A DNA stretch of 64,000 bases from an uncultured Oscillospiraceae bacterium (GCA_947627325.1 CANQVO010000010.1:23375-87374), one strand, 5' to 3'. Positions 7,834 through 16,880 are shown, numbered from the stretch's first letter. Numbers and translations: made by a program. Notes: generated from the sequence alone by a model not told the origin.

Positions 7834-8856
7834 TTAGTTGCTGGCGGTGTCCAGGTCGGTGTCGCCGCCCCAGATCATGTTCCGGCGCAGCTCCTCGCCC
7901 ACGATCTCCATCTGGTGCTTGGCAAGCTGGGCGCGCTTGGAGTTGAAGAAGGTGCGGCCCATGCTCTTGTTCTCGGCGATCCAGCGGCCGGCGAAGGTGC
8001 CGTCCTGGATGTCGGCCAGCACCGCCTTCATCCGGGCCTTGGTCTCCTCGTAGGGCAGGACGCGGGGGCCGGAGACGTACTCGCCGAACTCGGCGGTGTC
8101 GGAGATGGAGTAGTTCATGGCGGCCACGCCGCCCTTGTTGATGAGGTCGATGATGAGCTTCATCTCGTGGATGCACTCGAAGTAGGCGTTCTCCGGCTCG
8201 TACCCGGCCTCCACCAGGGTCTCGAAGCCGCACTTCATCAGCTCCACCACGCCGCCGCAGAGGACGGCCTGCTCGCCAAAGAGGTCGGTCTCCGTCTCGT
8301 CGTGGAAGGTGGTCTCCATCACGCCGGCCCGGGCGCCGCCGATGCCGGCGATGTAGGCCAGGGCGATCTGGTAGGCCTTGCCGGTGGCGTCCTGCTCCAC
8401 CGCCACCAAGCAGGGCACGCCCTTGCCGGCGACATAGGTGGAGCGGACGGTGTGGCCCGGGCCCTTGGGGGCGGCCATGAACACGTCCACGCCCTTGGGG
8501 GGGACGATCTGCTGGTAGCGGATGTTGAAGCCGTGGGCGAAGGCCAGGGCCTTGCCCTCGGTCATGTAGGGGGCAATGGACTTCTTGTAGACGTCGGCCT
8601 GGACCTCGTCGTTGATGAGGATCATCACGATGTCGCCCCACTGGGCGGCGTCCTCGATGGTCTTGACGGCCAGGCCCGCCTTCTCGGCGTTGGCCCAGTT
8701 CTTGGAGCCCTGGCGCAGACCCACGCAGACGTCACAGCCCGAATCCTTCAGGTTGAGGGCGTGGGCGTGGCCCTGGGAGCCGTAGCCGATGATGGCGATC
8801 TTCTTCCCGTTGAGGTAGGACAGGTCGCAATCCTTCTGATAGTACATCTTTGCCAT
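7834..8856 (-). CDS. ilvC: Ketol-acid reductoisomerase
   Basis: Second common enzyme of valine, isoleucine and leucine synthesis: isomerises and reduces acetolactate or acetohydroxybutyrate with NAD(P)H and Mg2+. The 340 residues fit the short class I enzyme. The Rossmann motif is [10 protein letters not shown] (24-33), followed by VGLRQGS, the loop that contacts the cofactor phosphate. Downstream lie the catalytic HGFNI, the GPGHTVR segment, the metal-ligand region [12 protein letters not shown] and [12 protein letters not shown]. It lies 109 bases behind ilvN in an ilvB-ilvN-ilvC unit and may have its own ribosome supply (GGAGAGGATC). Confidence 0.98.
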   Translation of the reverse strand: MAKMYYQKDCDLSYLNGKKIAIIGYGSQGHAHALNLKDSGCDVCVGLRQGSKNWANAEKAGLAVKTIEDAAQWGDIVMILINDEVQADVYKKSIAPYMTEGKALAFAHGFNIRYQQIVPPKGVDVFMAAPKGPGHTVRSTYVAGKGVPCLVAVEQDATGKAYQIALAYIAGIGGARAGVMETTFHDETETDLFGEQAVLCGGVVELMKCGFETLVEAGYEPENAYFECIHEMKLIIDLINKGGVAAMNYSISDTAEFGEYVSGPRVLPYEETKARMKAVLADIQDGTFAGRWIAENKSMGRTFFNSKRAQLAKHQMEIVGEELRRNMIWGGDTDLDTASN

Positions 8857-8965
8857 AGTCGATCCTCTCCTTACATAGAATGATTACTCGATGGGACTCA
8901 TGCCCGGGTAAACCATGGTTTTCCGCCCGCGCGGCGGCGGCCCGAGGGCCGCTGGAACGGGGCTC

Positions 8966-9520
8966 TTACAGGACGCTCTTGCCCAGGTTGAACTCGGTCT
9001 TCTCCTTGCTCTCGTCCTCGATGGTGTAGGCGCCCCGTTCCAGGGCGACCATGCCGGTGCGGACCAGTTCCAGGATGCCGAAGGACTCCAGCAGGCCCTG
9101 CATGGCGGCGGCCTTGGTCTCGTCGCCGATGAGGGCGATGGTCAGGGACTTGATAGACACGTCGATGATGGAGGCCCGGAAGATGTTGGCCACCTGGATG
9201 ATCTCGTTTCGCACGTCGGCGCTCTCCGCCTTGACCTTGAACATCACCAGCTCCCGGCGGATGGACCGCTGGGGGGCCAGCTCCTGCACGGAGTAGACGC
9301 AAAAGAGCTTGCTCAGCTGGTTGATGATCTGCCGGGTGGAGCCGTCGTCCCCCATGACCTCGATGGTGATGCGGGAGAAGTCGGGGTCGTCGGTGGTGCC
9401 CACGGCCAGGGACTCGATGTTGTACCCCTTGCGGGAGAACAGCCGGGAGACCTGGGAGAGGACGCCGGAGGTGTTGGACACCAGCACGGACAGGGTCCTG
9501 CGCTTGACCATATCGCTCAT
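8966..9520 (-). CDS. ilvN: Acetolactate synthase small (regulatory) subunit
   Basis: 184-residue regulatory subunit that binds the IlvB catalytic subunit and confers valine feedback control. The N-terminal ACT domain begins RRTLSVLVSNTSGVLSQVSRLFSRKGYNIESLAVG, broken here only by normal family variation, and a second ACT-like C-terminal domain follows (REIIQVANIFRASIIDVS type). It starts 13 bases after ilvB ends, so the subunits are made together. The C-terminus is slightly longer than in the E. coli protein, as in other Firmicutes. Confidence 0.96.
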   Translation of the reverse strand: MSDMVKRRTLSVLVSNTSGVLSQVSRLFSRKGYNIESLAVGTTDDPDFSRITIEVMGDDGSTRQIINQLSKLFCVYSVQELAPQRSIRRELVMFKVKAESADVRNEIIQVANIFRASIIDVSIKSLTIALIGDETKAAAMQGLLESFGILELVRTGMVALERGAYTIEDESKEKTEFNLGKSVL

Positions 9521-9533
9521 CGTCTCTCCCTCC

Positions 9534-11243
9534 TTAATCCAGCAGGAAATTGGTGATGGGCGCGCCGCCGGGGACCATGGGGTGGACCATGGCGTCCTTT
9601 TGGATGGCGCACTCGATGACCCAAGGCTTCTTGCTGTCCACCGCCTTGCGGAAGGTCAGCTCAAACTCGTCCATGTGGGCACAGCGGGCGCCCTGGATGC
9701 CGTAGGCATCCGCCAGCTTGACGAAGTCGGGGCCCCGCTCCAGGTCGGTCTGGGAGTACCGCTCGCCGTAGATCAGGTGCTGCCACTGCCGGACCATGCC
9801 CAGGGTGTGGTTGTTGAAAATCACCACGATGACGGGGATGTTGTAGTGCTCCAGGGTGGCCAGCTCGTTGCAGTTCATGCGGAAGCCGCCGTCCCCCACG
9901 CAGGCCACCACCACCTCCCCGGGGTTGCCCAGCTGGGCCCCCATGGCCGCGCCCACGCCGAAGCCCATGGTGCCAAAGCCGCCGGAGGTGATAAGCTGGC
10001 CGGGGCGGGAGAAGTGGTAATACTGGGCCGACCACATCTGCTGTTGGCCCACGTCGGTGGCGATGATGGCAGAGGAGTTGGTCACCTGCTGGATGACCTC
10101 CAGGATCTCGTGGGGGTGGAGCACGTCGTCCTTCTTCAGGGGGACCTCCTTGTGGGAGAAGACCCACTGCCGCCAGTCCTCAAAGTTGCGCGGCTCCAGA
10201 CCCTGGTTCAAAAGCTCCAGCACCGCCCGGGCGTCGCCGATGATGTGGTGGGCGGTCTTGACGTTCTTGTCGATCTCCGCGCGGTCGATGTCGATGTGGA
10301 CGATCTTGGCCTTGGAGGCGAAGGTGGCGGGGTCGGTGGCCACCCGGTCGCTGAAGCGGCAGCCGATGGCGATGAGCAGGTCGCACTCGTCCACGGCGTA
10401 GTTGGAGGCGTGGGAGCCGTGCATCCCCACCATGCCGGTGAAGAGCCGGTGGTCGCCGGGGAGGGCGCCGCCGCCCATGATGGTGGAGGCCACCGGGGCG
10501 TCCAGAGTCTCCACGAACTTGCGGAACTCCGGCACCGCCCCCTTGGAGCGGACCACGCCGCCCCCCACCAGCACCAGGGGCCGCTCGCTCTGGGCGATCA
10601 GGTCCAGGAGCTTTTGGATGTCCCCCTTGTCCGGCTCCGGGTCCTTCAGGTCGTGGATGGACTTGCCCAGCAGCTTGGCCAGCCGGCCGTGCTGGGCGTG
10701 CTGATCCAGGGGCAGGGGCTCAAAGTCGCACTCGTCGGAGGTGACGTTTTTGACGATGTCGATGAGTACCGGGCCGGGGCGGCCACTGCGGGCGATGGCG
10801 AAGGCCTCCCGCATCACGTCGGCCAGCTCGGTCACGTCCCGCACCAGGTAGTTGCACTTGGTGATGGGCATGGTGATGCCGGTGATGTCCACCTCCTGGA
10901 AGGAGTCCCGGCCGATGAGCGACTCGCTGACGTTGCAGGTGATGAACACCACGGGAGAGGAGTCGTAGTAGGCGGTGGCGATGCCGCTGGTGAGGTTGGT
11001 GGCCCCGGGGCCGGAGGTGGCGAAGCACACCCCCACCTTGCCGGTGGAGCGGGCGTAGCCGTCGGCGGCGTGGGAGGCCCCCTGCTCGTGAGAGGTCAGG
11101 ATGTGGGTGATCTTTTTCCCGTAGCCTGAGAGCTCAAATTCGTCGTATACATTCAGGATCGTGCCGCCGGGATAGCCGAAAACGGTATCCACGCCCTGCT
11201 CCAGCAGGCACTCCATCACGATCCGGGCGCCCCGCATTTTCAT
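9534..11243 (-). CDS. ilvB: Acetolactate synthase large (catalytic) subunit
   Basis: ThDP- and FAD-dependent enzyme of 569 residues that condenses pyruvate with pyruvate or 2-oxobutyrate. The N-terminus reads GARIVMECLLEQGVDTVFGYPGG, with the catalytic Glu in the following stretch (TSHEQGASHAADGYAR). The ThDP-binding motif is VGDGGFRMN...NNHTLGMVRQ. It is biosynthetic type because ilvN follows directly. The ATG chosen has AAAAGGAGGAG just upstream. The open frame reaches 67 codons further but crosses the promoter, so those codons are not used. Confidence 0.97.
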   Translation of the reverse strand: MKMRGARIVMECLLEQGVDTVFGYPGGTILNVYDEFELSGYGKKITHILTSHEQGASHAADGYARSTGKVGVCFATSGPGATNLTSGIATAYYDSSPVVFITCNVSESLIGRDSFQEVDITGITMPITKCNYLVRDVTELADVMREAFAIARSGRPGPVLIDIVKNVTSDECDFEPLPLDQHAQHGRLAKLLGKSIHDLKDPEPDKGDIQKLLDLIAQSERPLVLVGGGVVRSKGAVPEFRKFVETLDAPVASTIMGGGALPGDHRLFTGMVGMHGSHASNYAVDECDLLIAIGCRFSDRVATDPATFASKAKIVHIDIDRAEIDKNVKTAHHIIGDARAVLELLNQGLEPRNFEDWRQWVFSHKEVPLKKDDVLHPHEILEVIQQVTNSSAIIATDVGQQQMWSAQYYHFSRPGQLITSGGFGTMGFGVGAAMGAQLGNPGEVVVACVGDGGFRMNCNELATLEHYNIPVIVVIFNNHTLGMVRQWQHLIYGERYSQTDLERGPDFVKLADAYGIQGARCAHMDEFELTFRKAVDSKKPWVIECAIQKDAMVHPMVPGGAPITNFLLD

Positions 11244-11316
11244 GGCGGCGTCTCCTCCTTTTCTCCTGGTCTTCCCCGCTCCGCCGGAGCGCCAAACCAG
11301 GGGCAGTTTGTCCATT

Positions 11317-11345
11317 ATCATACCCTTTTCCCCCTGTTTTGTCAA
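11317..11345 (-). promoter_or_regulatory. Promoter of ilvBNC
   Basis: Consensus TTGACA, 17 bases, TATGAT on the minus strand. The leader of about 70 bases is too short for a T-box, and no T-box core is present. Confidence 0.85.
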
Positions 11346-11437
11346 TTCCAAAATGGCCCCGGGGGCCCGTTTCCGCCCACGTCTGGACAATGCGTCCAAA
11401 TTCTCCCGGCGAGATCTACTTTTTTTCGGTAAAACGC

Positions 11438-11466
11438 TGGACAAAAAGGAGAAAGGCGTGTATGAT
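11438..11466 (+). promoter_or_regulatory. Promoter of the rnf operon
   Basis: TGGACA, 17 bases, TATGAT, about 60 bases before rnfC and divergent from the ilvB promoter. Confidence 0.75.
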
Positions 11467-11525
11467 TGAGGGTAGCGTTTTATGCCCTTATCTCATATTC
11501 TTCAAAACTGGAGAGGTGAAAGCGA

Positions 11526-12896
11526 ATGGTACATCGTTTCTTCGGCGGCGTCCACCCCAACGGGAACAAGGAAGCCACCGAGCGCGTCCCCATCTCGCCG
11601 CTGACCCTCCCCGTCCCGCAGGTGGTCCTGCCCATGTCCCAGCACGTGGGCGCCCCCTGCAAGCCCACCGTCCAGGTGGGGGACGAGGTCAAGGTCGGCC
11701 AGGTGATCGGCGAGCCGGCGGGTCTGGGCGCGCCCATCCACGCCAGCGTCTCGGGCAAGGTCGTCGCCGTGGAGCCCCGGCCCCACACCTCGGGCAGCCC
11801 GGTGCTGTCCGTGGTCATCGAAAATGACGGCAAGGACACCCCCGCCGAGCCCATCCCCATCCCCGCCCCGGTGGAGCAGCTCACCCCCCAGCAGGTGGTG
11901 GACATCGTCCGGGCCGCCGGGATCACCGGCATGGGCGGCGCGGGCTTCCCCACCCACGTCAAGCTCTCCTCCGGCATGGGGAAGGTGGACACCATCATCC
12001 TCAACGGCGCGGAGTGCGAGCCCTACATCACCGCCGACCACCGCCTGATGCTGGAGCGGCCGGAAAAGGTCATCCAGGGCGGGCGGATCCTCATGCGGGC
12101 CCTGGGCCTCTCTAAACTCATCATCGGCATCGAGGCCAACAAGATGGACGCGGTGGAGGCCCTGAAGGCCAAGGCCCCGGAGGATGTGGAGGTCCGCGCC
12201 CTCCGGGTGCGCTACCCCCAGGGCTCGGAAAAACAGCTGATCCAAAACATCACCGGCCGGCAGATCCCCCCCGGCGGCCTGCCCGCCCACGTGGGCTGCG
12301 CGGTCTTCAACGTGGCCACCGCCGCGGCGGTGTACGACGCCTGCTATGAGGGCAAGCCGGTCACCCGCCGGATCGTCACCGTGACGGGCAAAGCGGTGAT
12401 GTCCCCGGTGAATGTGGAGGTGCCCCTGGGCATCCCCCTCCAGACCCTGGTGGACGCGGCGGGGGGCTTCAAGGGCGCCCCGGGCCGCATCCTCTCCGGC
12501 GGGCCGATGATGGGCGTGGCCCAGTTCGACCTGACCCCCTCGGTGATCAAGGGCACCAACGCCCTGCTGGTCCTCCGGGCCCGGGAGTTCACCCCCACCC
12601 CCAAGGGGGAGCTGGTGTGCATCCACTGCGGCCGGTGCGTGGGGGCCTGCCCCATGAAGCTGACCCCCCTGTTCTTCAACCAGCGGTTCCTGGCCGGGCG
12701 GTATGAGGAGCTGGAGGGCCTGCGGATCCTGGACTGCATCGAGTGCGGCTCCTGCGCCTTCTCCTGCCCCGCCCACATCCCCCTGGTCCAGTCCATCCGG
12801 GCGGGCAAGATGGAGGTCCGCCGGCTCCAGGCCGAGGCCAAGGCGAGGGCGGAGGCCGCCCAAGCGGAAAAGAAAGAGGAGGTGAGCGCCCAATGA
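11526..12896 (+). CDS. rnfC: Rnf complex subunit RnfC (NADH-side Fe-S flavoprotein)
   Basis: Peripheral subunit of the ion-translocating ferredoxin:NAD+ oxidoreductase, which couples electron flow from ferredoxin to NAD+ with Na+ or H+ export. The 456 residues contain the NADH/FMN-binding glycine segment GMGGAGFPTHVK (135-146), followed by LNGAECEPYITADH. Two 4Fe-4S clusters lie at the C-terminus: CIHCGRCVGACP (365-376) and CIECGSCAFSCP (404-415). A short charged Ala/Lys/Glu tail ends the protein. It is the first of six genes in the order C-D-G-E-A-B; its stop overlaps the rnfD start (ATGA). Confidence 0.97.
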   Translation: MVHRFFGGVHPNGNKEATERVPISPLTLPVPQVVLPMSQHVGAPCKPTVQVGDEVKVGQVIGEPAGLGAPIHASVSGKVVAVEPRPHTSGSPVLSVVIENDGKDTPAEPIPIPAPVEQLTPQQVVDIVRAAGITGMGGAGFPTHVKLSSGMGKVDTIILNGAECEPYITADHRLMLERPEKVIQGGRILMRALGLSKLIIGIEANKMDAVEALKAKAPEDVEVRALRVRYPQGSEKQLIQNITGRQIPPGGLPAHVGCAVFNVATAAAVYDACYEGKPVTRRIVTVTGKAVMSPVNVEVPLGIPLQTLVDAAGGFKGAPGRILSGGPMMGVAQFDLTPSVIKGTNALLVLRAREFTPTPKGELVCIHCGRCVGACPMKLTPLFFNQRFLAGRYEELEGLRILDCIECGSCAFSCPAHIPLVQSIRAGKMEVRRLQAEAKARAEAAQAEKKEEVSAQ

Positions 12897-13909
12897 GCGA
12901 AAAGGAAAACAAGGCGGCCCTGAAGCTGTCAGTGGCCTCCTCTCCCCACATCGGCTCCGTTGACTCCACCCCCGGCATCATGCTGGATGTGATCATCGCC
13001 CTCATCCCCGCTCTGGCCGCCGCGGTGTGGTTCTTCGGGGCCCGGGCGCTGACCCTGGTGCTGGTCACCGTGGCCTCCACCGTGGGCTTTGAGGCCCTCT
13101 ACCGCAAGCTGATGAAGCTGCCCATGGCCGCCGGCGACCTCTCGGCGGTGGTGACGGGTATGCTCCTTGCCATGTGCCTGCCCGCCAGCACCCCCTATTG
13201 GGTGGCGGTCCTGGGCGGCGCGTTCTCCATGATCATCGTCAAGCAGCTCTTTGGCGGGCTGGGCAAGAACTTCCTCAACCCCGCCCTGGCGGGCCGGGTG
13301 TTCCTGTTCTCCTCCTTCCCCGCCCTCATCAGCGTCTACACCGCCCCCGGCCAGCGGCTGAGCATTTGGGGCGTGGACGCGGTGAGCACCGCCACCCCCA
13401 TGAACGCCCTCCACAACGGCAGACTGCCCGACGGCGTGTCCATCCAGCAGCTTCTGGTGGGCGAGCAGGCCGGGTGTCTGGGCGAGGTGGCCGCCCTCAT
13501 GCTCATCGTCGGGGGGATCTACCTGGTCCTGCGGAAGGTCATCTCCCCCCGCATCCCCCTCTTTTACATCGGCACGGTGGCGGTTTTGACCTTCCTCTTC
13601 CCCCTGGGCGGCGTGGCCCGGGTGGACTGGATGCTCTATAACCTGCTCTCCGGCGGGTTGATGCTGGGCGCCATCTTCATGGCCACCGACTACGTCACAA
13701 GCCCCGTCACCCCCACCGGCCGGACGGTCTACGCCATCGGCTGTGGCGCGCTGACGGTGTTCCTGCGCTACTTTGGCATCTACCCCGAGGCGGTGTCCTT
13801 CTCCATCCTGGTGATGAACATCCTGGTGTGGGCGCTGGACAAGGCGTTCATGCCCCACCGCTTCGGCACCCCCTGGTTCCAGAAAAAGGCAAAGGAGGCG
13901 AGCAAGTGA
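12893..13909 (+). CDS. rnfD: Rnf complex membrane subunit RnfD
   Basis: Integral membrane subunit of 338 residues with about ten helices, belonging to the RnfD/NqrB family. The expected covalent FMN-attachment site is STAT at 165-168 (in VDAVSTATPMNA), where the family usually has SGAT; Thr168 would carry the flavin. Other family landmarks are GGLGKNFLNPALAGRVF and FMATDYVTSPVTPTGR. The start was set at the ATG overlapping the rnfC stop; the frame before it is a shadow. Its stop overlaps rnfG (TGATG). Confidence 0.96.
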   Translation: MSEKENKAALKLSVASSPHIGSVDSTPGIMLDVIIALIPALAAAVWFFGARALTLVLVTVASTVGFEALYRKLMKLPMAAGDLSAVVTGMLLAMCLPASTPYWVAVLGGAFSMIIVKQLFGGLGKNFLNPALAGRVFLFSSFPALISVYTAPGQRLSIWGVDAVSTATPMNALHNGRLPDGVSIQQLLVGEQAGCLGEVAALMLIVGGIYLVLRKVISPRIPLFYIGTVAVLTFLFPLGGVARVDWMLYNLLSGGLMLGAIFMATDYVTSPVTPTGRTVYAIGCGALTVFLRYFGIYPEAVSFSILVMNILVWALDKAFMPHRFGTPWFQKKAKEASK

Positions 13910-14496
13910 TGGACGAGGCTGTCAAGACCAAAAAGCCCTCCCCGGCCAGCTACTACGCACGCATCATCGGCACTCTGTTCGTCATCGCCGCGGTGGTGGC
14001 GGTCCTGCTGGCCCTGGTGAATCTGCTCACCCGGGGCACCATCGCCCAGCACGCCGCCGAGAAGAAGGCCGCCGCCATGTCCGAGGTCATGCCCGGCGTG
14101 GAGGACTACGAGCCCCTGGAGGTCCCCGCGGACAACAAGGACGTGCGGGAGATCCTGCTGGCTAAGACCGCCGGCGGGGAGGTCCTGGGCTACTGCGTCC
14201 AGACCGCCACCAACGGCAACGACGGCGAGATCGGCCTGATGGTGGGCATCTCCCCGGAGGGCGCCGTCACCAAGGTGTCTATCCTCTCTCAGAAGGAGAC
14301 GATGTACACCAACAAGCACGGCGAGCTCATCGCCCGCTTTGACGGCAAGTCCGGCTCGGTGGCCCTGACCCAGGACGGCGGCGACATCGCCGCCATCTCC
14401 GGCGCCACCATCTCCTCCCGGGCGATCACCAAGGGCGTCAACAGCGCCCTGGCCGCGGCGCAGGTCTATCTGGAAGGAGGGGCTGAAAATGGCTGA
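13909..14496 (+). CDS. rnfG: Rnf complex FMN-binding subunit RnfG
   Basis: 195-residue subunit with one N-terminal membrane helix (about 18-41) and an extracytoplasmic FMN-binding domain. The covalent flavin site SGAT is at 164-167 (AAISGATISSRA), with Thr167 as the predicted attachment residue. Covalent FMN on RnfG normally requires the transferase ApbE, which is not encoded in this window. It overlaps rnfE by 8 bases. Confidence 0.96.
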   Translation: MDEAVKTKKPSPASYYARIIGTLFVIAAVVAVLLALVNLLTRGTIAQHAAEKKAAAMSEVMPGVEDYEPLEVPADNKDVREILLAKTAGGEVLGYCVQTATNGNDGEIGLMVGISPEGAVTKVSILSQKETMYTNKHGELIARFDGKSGSVALTQDGGDIAAISGATISSRAITKGVNSALAAAQVYLEGGAENG

Positions 14497-15160
14497 GAAC
14501 ACAAAGGTCCAAACCAAGACGGAGGCTGAGGCCAAGCCCAAGAACAGCGGCAAGGTCAAGGAGATCTTCCTCAACGGCCTCATCTTCCAAAACCCCATCC
14601 TGGTGCTGTTTTTGGGGATGTGCGCCACCCTGGCCGTCACCACCTCCCTCACCAACGGCATCGGCATGGGTCTGAGCACCACGGCGGTGCTGATCTGCTC
14701 CAACGTGGTCATCTCCCTTCTGCGGAAGGTCATCCCCAAGGAGGTCCGCATCGCGTGCTACGTGGTGGTCATCGCCGCTTTCGTCACCATCGTGGACCTG
14801 ATGCTCCAGGCCTACGTCCCCGCCCTGTCGGAGTCCCTGGGCCTGTTCATCCAGCTCATCGTGGTCAACTGCATCATCCTGGGCCGGGCGGAGGCCTTCG
14901 CCAGCAAGAACGGCCCCTTCTACGCCGCCGTGGACGGCCTGTCCATGGGCCTGGGCTTCACCCTGGCCCTGTGCGCCATGGGCTTTATCCGTGAACTGCT
15001 GGGCAACGGCGCCATCCTGGGCCACCAGGTCCTGCCCCAGGGCGCGTCCATGATCGCGGCCCCCGCCGGCGGCTTTATCGTCCTGGGCCTGCTGGTGGCG
15101 CTGACCCAGTACCTCAAGACCCGCGCGGCGGATAAGAAGAAAGGAGGCAACCAGGCATGA
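14489..15160 (+). CDS. rnfE: Rnf complex membrane subunit RnfE
   Basis: 223-residue integral membrane protein with six helices, homologous to NqrD. After a hydrophilic Lys/Glu-rich head of about 25 residues come the family segments NGLIFQNPILVLFLGMCATLAVT and QLIVVNCIILGRAEAFASKN, the latter holding the conserved membrane Cys. RnfE and RnfA form an inverted pair around a membrane Fe-S centre. The start has GGAAGGAGG upstream; the stop overlaps rnfA (ATGA). Confidence 0.96.
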   Translation: MAENTKVQTKTEAEAKPKNSGKVKEIFLNGLIFQNPILVLFLGMCATLAVTTSLTNGIGMGLSTTAVLICSNVVISLLRKVIPKEVRIACYVVVIAAFVTIVDLMLQAYVPALSESLGLFIQLIVVNCIILGRAEAFASKNGPFYAAVDGLSMGLGFTLALCAMGFIRELLGNGAILGHQVLPQGASMIAAPAGGFIVLGLLVALTQYLKTRAADKKKGGNQA

Positions 15161-15744
15161 GCTTCTTCTCCCTGTTCTCCCTGGCCCTCACCGCCATTTT
15201 GGCGGAGAACTTCGTGCTGGTGAAGTTTTTGGGCATCTGCCCCTTCCTGGGCGTGTCCAAGAAGACGGACACCGCCGTGGGCATGGGCATGGCGGTGGTG
15301 TTCGTCATGGGCCTGGCCTCTATGGTCACCTGGCTGGTCAACGAATACTTCCTCATCCCCCTGGACCTGGCGTATATGCAGACGGTGGTGTTCATCCTGG
15401 TCATCGCCGCCCTGGTGCAGTTCGTGGAGCTCTTCCTCAAGAAGTTCGTCCCCGCGCTCTACACCGCCCTTGGCATCTACCTGCCCCTGATCACCACCAA
15501 CTGCGCCGTGCTGGGCGCGGCCCTCATCAACGTCCAGAACGGGTACACCTTCATCCAGTCCATCGCCTTCGGCGTGTTCTCCGGCCTGGGCTTCACCCTG
15601 GCCATCGTCCTGTTCGCCAGCGTGCGGGAGCGGCTGGAGTTCGCCAAGTTCCCCAAGGCCTTCGCGGGCTTCCCCCAGGCCCTGGTCACCGCCGGTCTGA
15701 TCGCCATGGCCTTTATGGGCTTCTCCGGGCTGTCCATCGGCTGA
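15157..15744 (+). CDS. rnfA: Rnf complex membrane subunit RnfA
   Basis: 195-residue, six-helix subunit homologous to NqrE and paired with RnfE. Typical segments are LTAILAENFVLVKFLGICPFLGVS near the start, LPLITTNCAVLGAALINVQNG in the middle and SVRERLEF near the end, including the two conserved Cys (ICPF and TNCAVLG) that ligate the membrane Fe-S cluster in this family. Confidence 0.97.
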   Translation: MSFFSLFSLALTAILAENFVLVKFLGICPFLGVSKKTDTAVGMGMAVVFVMGLASMVTWLVNEYFLIPLDLAYMQTVVFILVIAALVQFVELFLKKFVPALYTALGIYLPLITTNCAVLGAALINVQNGYTFIQSIAFGVFSGLGFTLAIVLFASVRERLEFAKFPKAFAGFPQALVTAGLIAMAFMGFSGLSIG

Positions 15745-15774
15745 CAGCGCAAAAGGAAAGGTTGTGAATCCATC

Positions 15775-16620
15775 ATGGAAATTTTATTTGCCTTAGCGGT
15801 TCTGGCCGGATTGGGCGTTGTCTTCGGCACGGTGCTGGCGATCGCCGGCAAGGTCTTCGCCGTGGAGGAGGACCCCCGGCTGGAGCCCCTGACCGAGGCC
15901 CTGCCCGGGGCCAACTGCGGCGGCTGTGGCTTCTCCGGCTGCGCCGCCTACGCCGCCGCCGTGCTCAAGGGAAAGGCCGCCCCCGGCGGCTGCCCCGTGG
16001 GCGGGGCGGAGGTCGCCAAGGCCATGGGCGAGATTTTGGGCGTAGCCGTGGAACAGCCGGAGCGGTCGGTGGCCCTGGTCAAGTGCTCGGGCTTCTTTGA
16101 CGTGGCCCAGAAGAAGTACGACTACGACGGCGTGGCCGACTGCAAGGCCGCCGCCCGCCTCCCCGGCGGGGGCCCCAACGAGTGCCCCTACGGCTGTCTG
16201 GGCTTCGGCTCCTGCGTCAAGGCCTGCCCCTTCGGGGCCATGCGCGTGAAAAACGGCGTGGCCAACGTGGACCACGAGCTCTGCGTGGGCTGTATGAAGT
16301 GCGCCGAGGCTTGCCCCAAGGGCCTGATCGTCAAGGTCCCCTACTCCGCCGACATCACCGTGGCCTGCAGTTCCCAGGAGAAGGGCGCGGCCCTTCGCAA
16401 GTACTGCGACATCGGGTGCCTGGGCTGTAAGATCTGCGAGAAGACCTGCGAGCACGACGCCATCCACGTCATCGACAACCTGGCCCGCATCGACTACACC
16501 AAGTGCACCTCCTGCGGCCAGTGCGCCCCCAAGTGCCCCCGGCACCTCATCCGGGACGCCCGGCTCAACACCGAGGGCGAAGACCCCATCCCCGCCCCCG
16601 TCAGCAAGTACGCCGAGTAA
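15775..16620 (+). CDS. rnfB: Rnf complex ferredoxin-like subunit RnfB
   Basis: 281-residue electron entry subunit. One N-terminal membrane helix is followed by a 4Fe-4S domain of the GANCGGCGFSGCAAYA type and then several CxxCxxC ferredoxin motifs: PYGCLGFGSCVKACPFG, CVGCMKCAEACPKG, CDIGCLGCKICEKTCEHD and CTSCGQCAPKCPRH. It accepts electrons from reduced ferredoxin. It is last in the operon after a 30-base gap, with AAAGGAAAGG as a rather distant ribosome site. A terminator follows. Confidence 0.97.
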   Translation: MEILFALAVLAGLGVVFGTVLAIAGKVFAVEEDPRLEPLTEALPGANCGGCGFSGCAAYAAAVLKGKAAPGGCPVGGAEVAKAMGEILGVAVEQPERSVALVKCSGFFDVAQKKYDYDGVADCKAAARLPGGGPNECPYGCLGFGSCVKACPFGAMRVKNGVANVDHELCVGCMKCAEACPKGLIVKVPYSADITVACSSQEKGAALRKYCDIGCLGCKICEKTCEHDAIHVIDNLARIDYTKCTSCGQCAPKCPRHLIRDARLNTEGEDPIPAPVSKYAE

Positions 16621-16633
16621 GGCCGACCGTTCA

Positions 16634-16670
16634 AACACGCCGCCGCCCACGGGCCGCGGCGTGTTTTTTA
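16634..16670 (+). terminator. Terminator of the rnf operon
   Basis: AAACACGCCGC pairs with GCGGCGTGTT and is followed by TTTTT, 14 bases past the rnfB stop. Confidence 0.85.
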
Positions 16671-16750
16671 TGGGCAAAAACGGCGGGCCGCCGCGCCAAG
16701 CGTCGGCGTTGGCCGGCCTCCCGGCGGGGCTCCGACTGTCCGTGAGACAG

Positions 16751-16788
16751 ACAGGCAGGGCATACGCTCGTATGCCCTGCCTGTTTTT
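16751..16788 (+). repeat. Perfect hairpin with T run (CAGGCAGG type)
   Basis: ACAGGCAGGGCATACG pairs perfectly with its complement around a very short loop and is followed by five T residues. The outer stem ACAGGCAGG/CCTGCCTGT recurs in the hairpin near 59.8 kb. It could act as a terminator but no gene ends just before it on either strand. Confidence 0.6.
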
Positions 16789-16789
16789 C

Positions 16790-16846
16790 GCAAAAAAATG
16801 CCGCGGGGCGGGCCCGCGGCGAAGGGTCTTCCAGTATTCTCTCTGG
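16790..16846 (-). ncRNA. Candidate short RNA: orphan promoter plus terminator
   Basis: A consensus promoter on the minus strand is followed after about 25 bases by a perfect GC stem (GCCGCGGG/CCCGCGGC) and a seven-T run, giving a predicted transcript of only about 55 bases with no reading frame. The first bases after the start point read CCACCAGAGAG, so it might be the scar of a deleted tRNA gene (promoter fused to a CCA end and terminator) or a true small RNA. No RNA family was recognised. Confidence 0.4.
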
Positions 16847-16851
16847 TGGAT

Positions 16852-16880
16852 AGTATATCCACTCCGCCCCATCCTGTCAA
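16852..16880 (-). promoter_or_regulatory. Strong orphan promoter, tRNA type
   Basis: TTGACA, 17 bases, TATACT in the context GGATATACTAT, the same as the tRNA-Val promoter. No protein gene lies downstream on this strand before the rnf operon (opposite strand). Confidence 0.7.

Noticed and set aside
11244..11316. T-box or leader-peptide attenuator before ilvBNC
   Set aside because: The leader is only about 70 bases, has no T-box core and no run of branched-chain codons.
11244..11444. Longer N-terminus for IlvB
   Set aside because: The extra codons overlap the consensus ilvB promoter, and the conserved IlvB start lies after a strong ribosome site.
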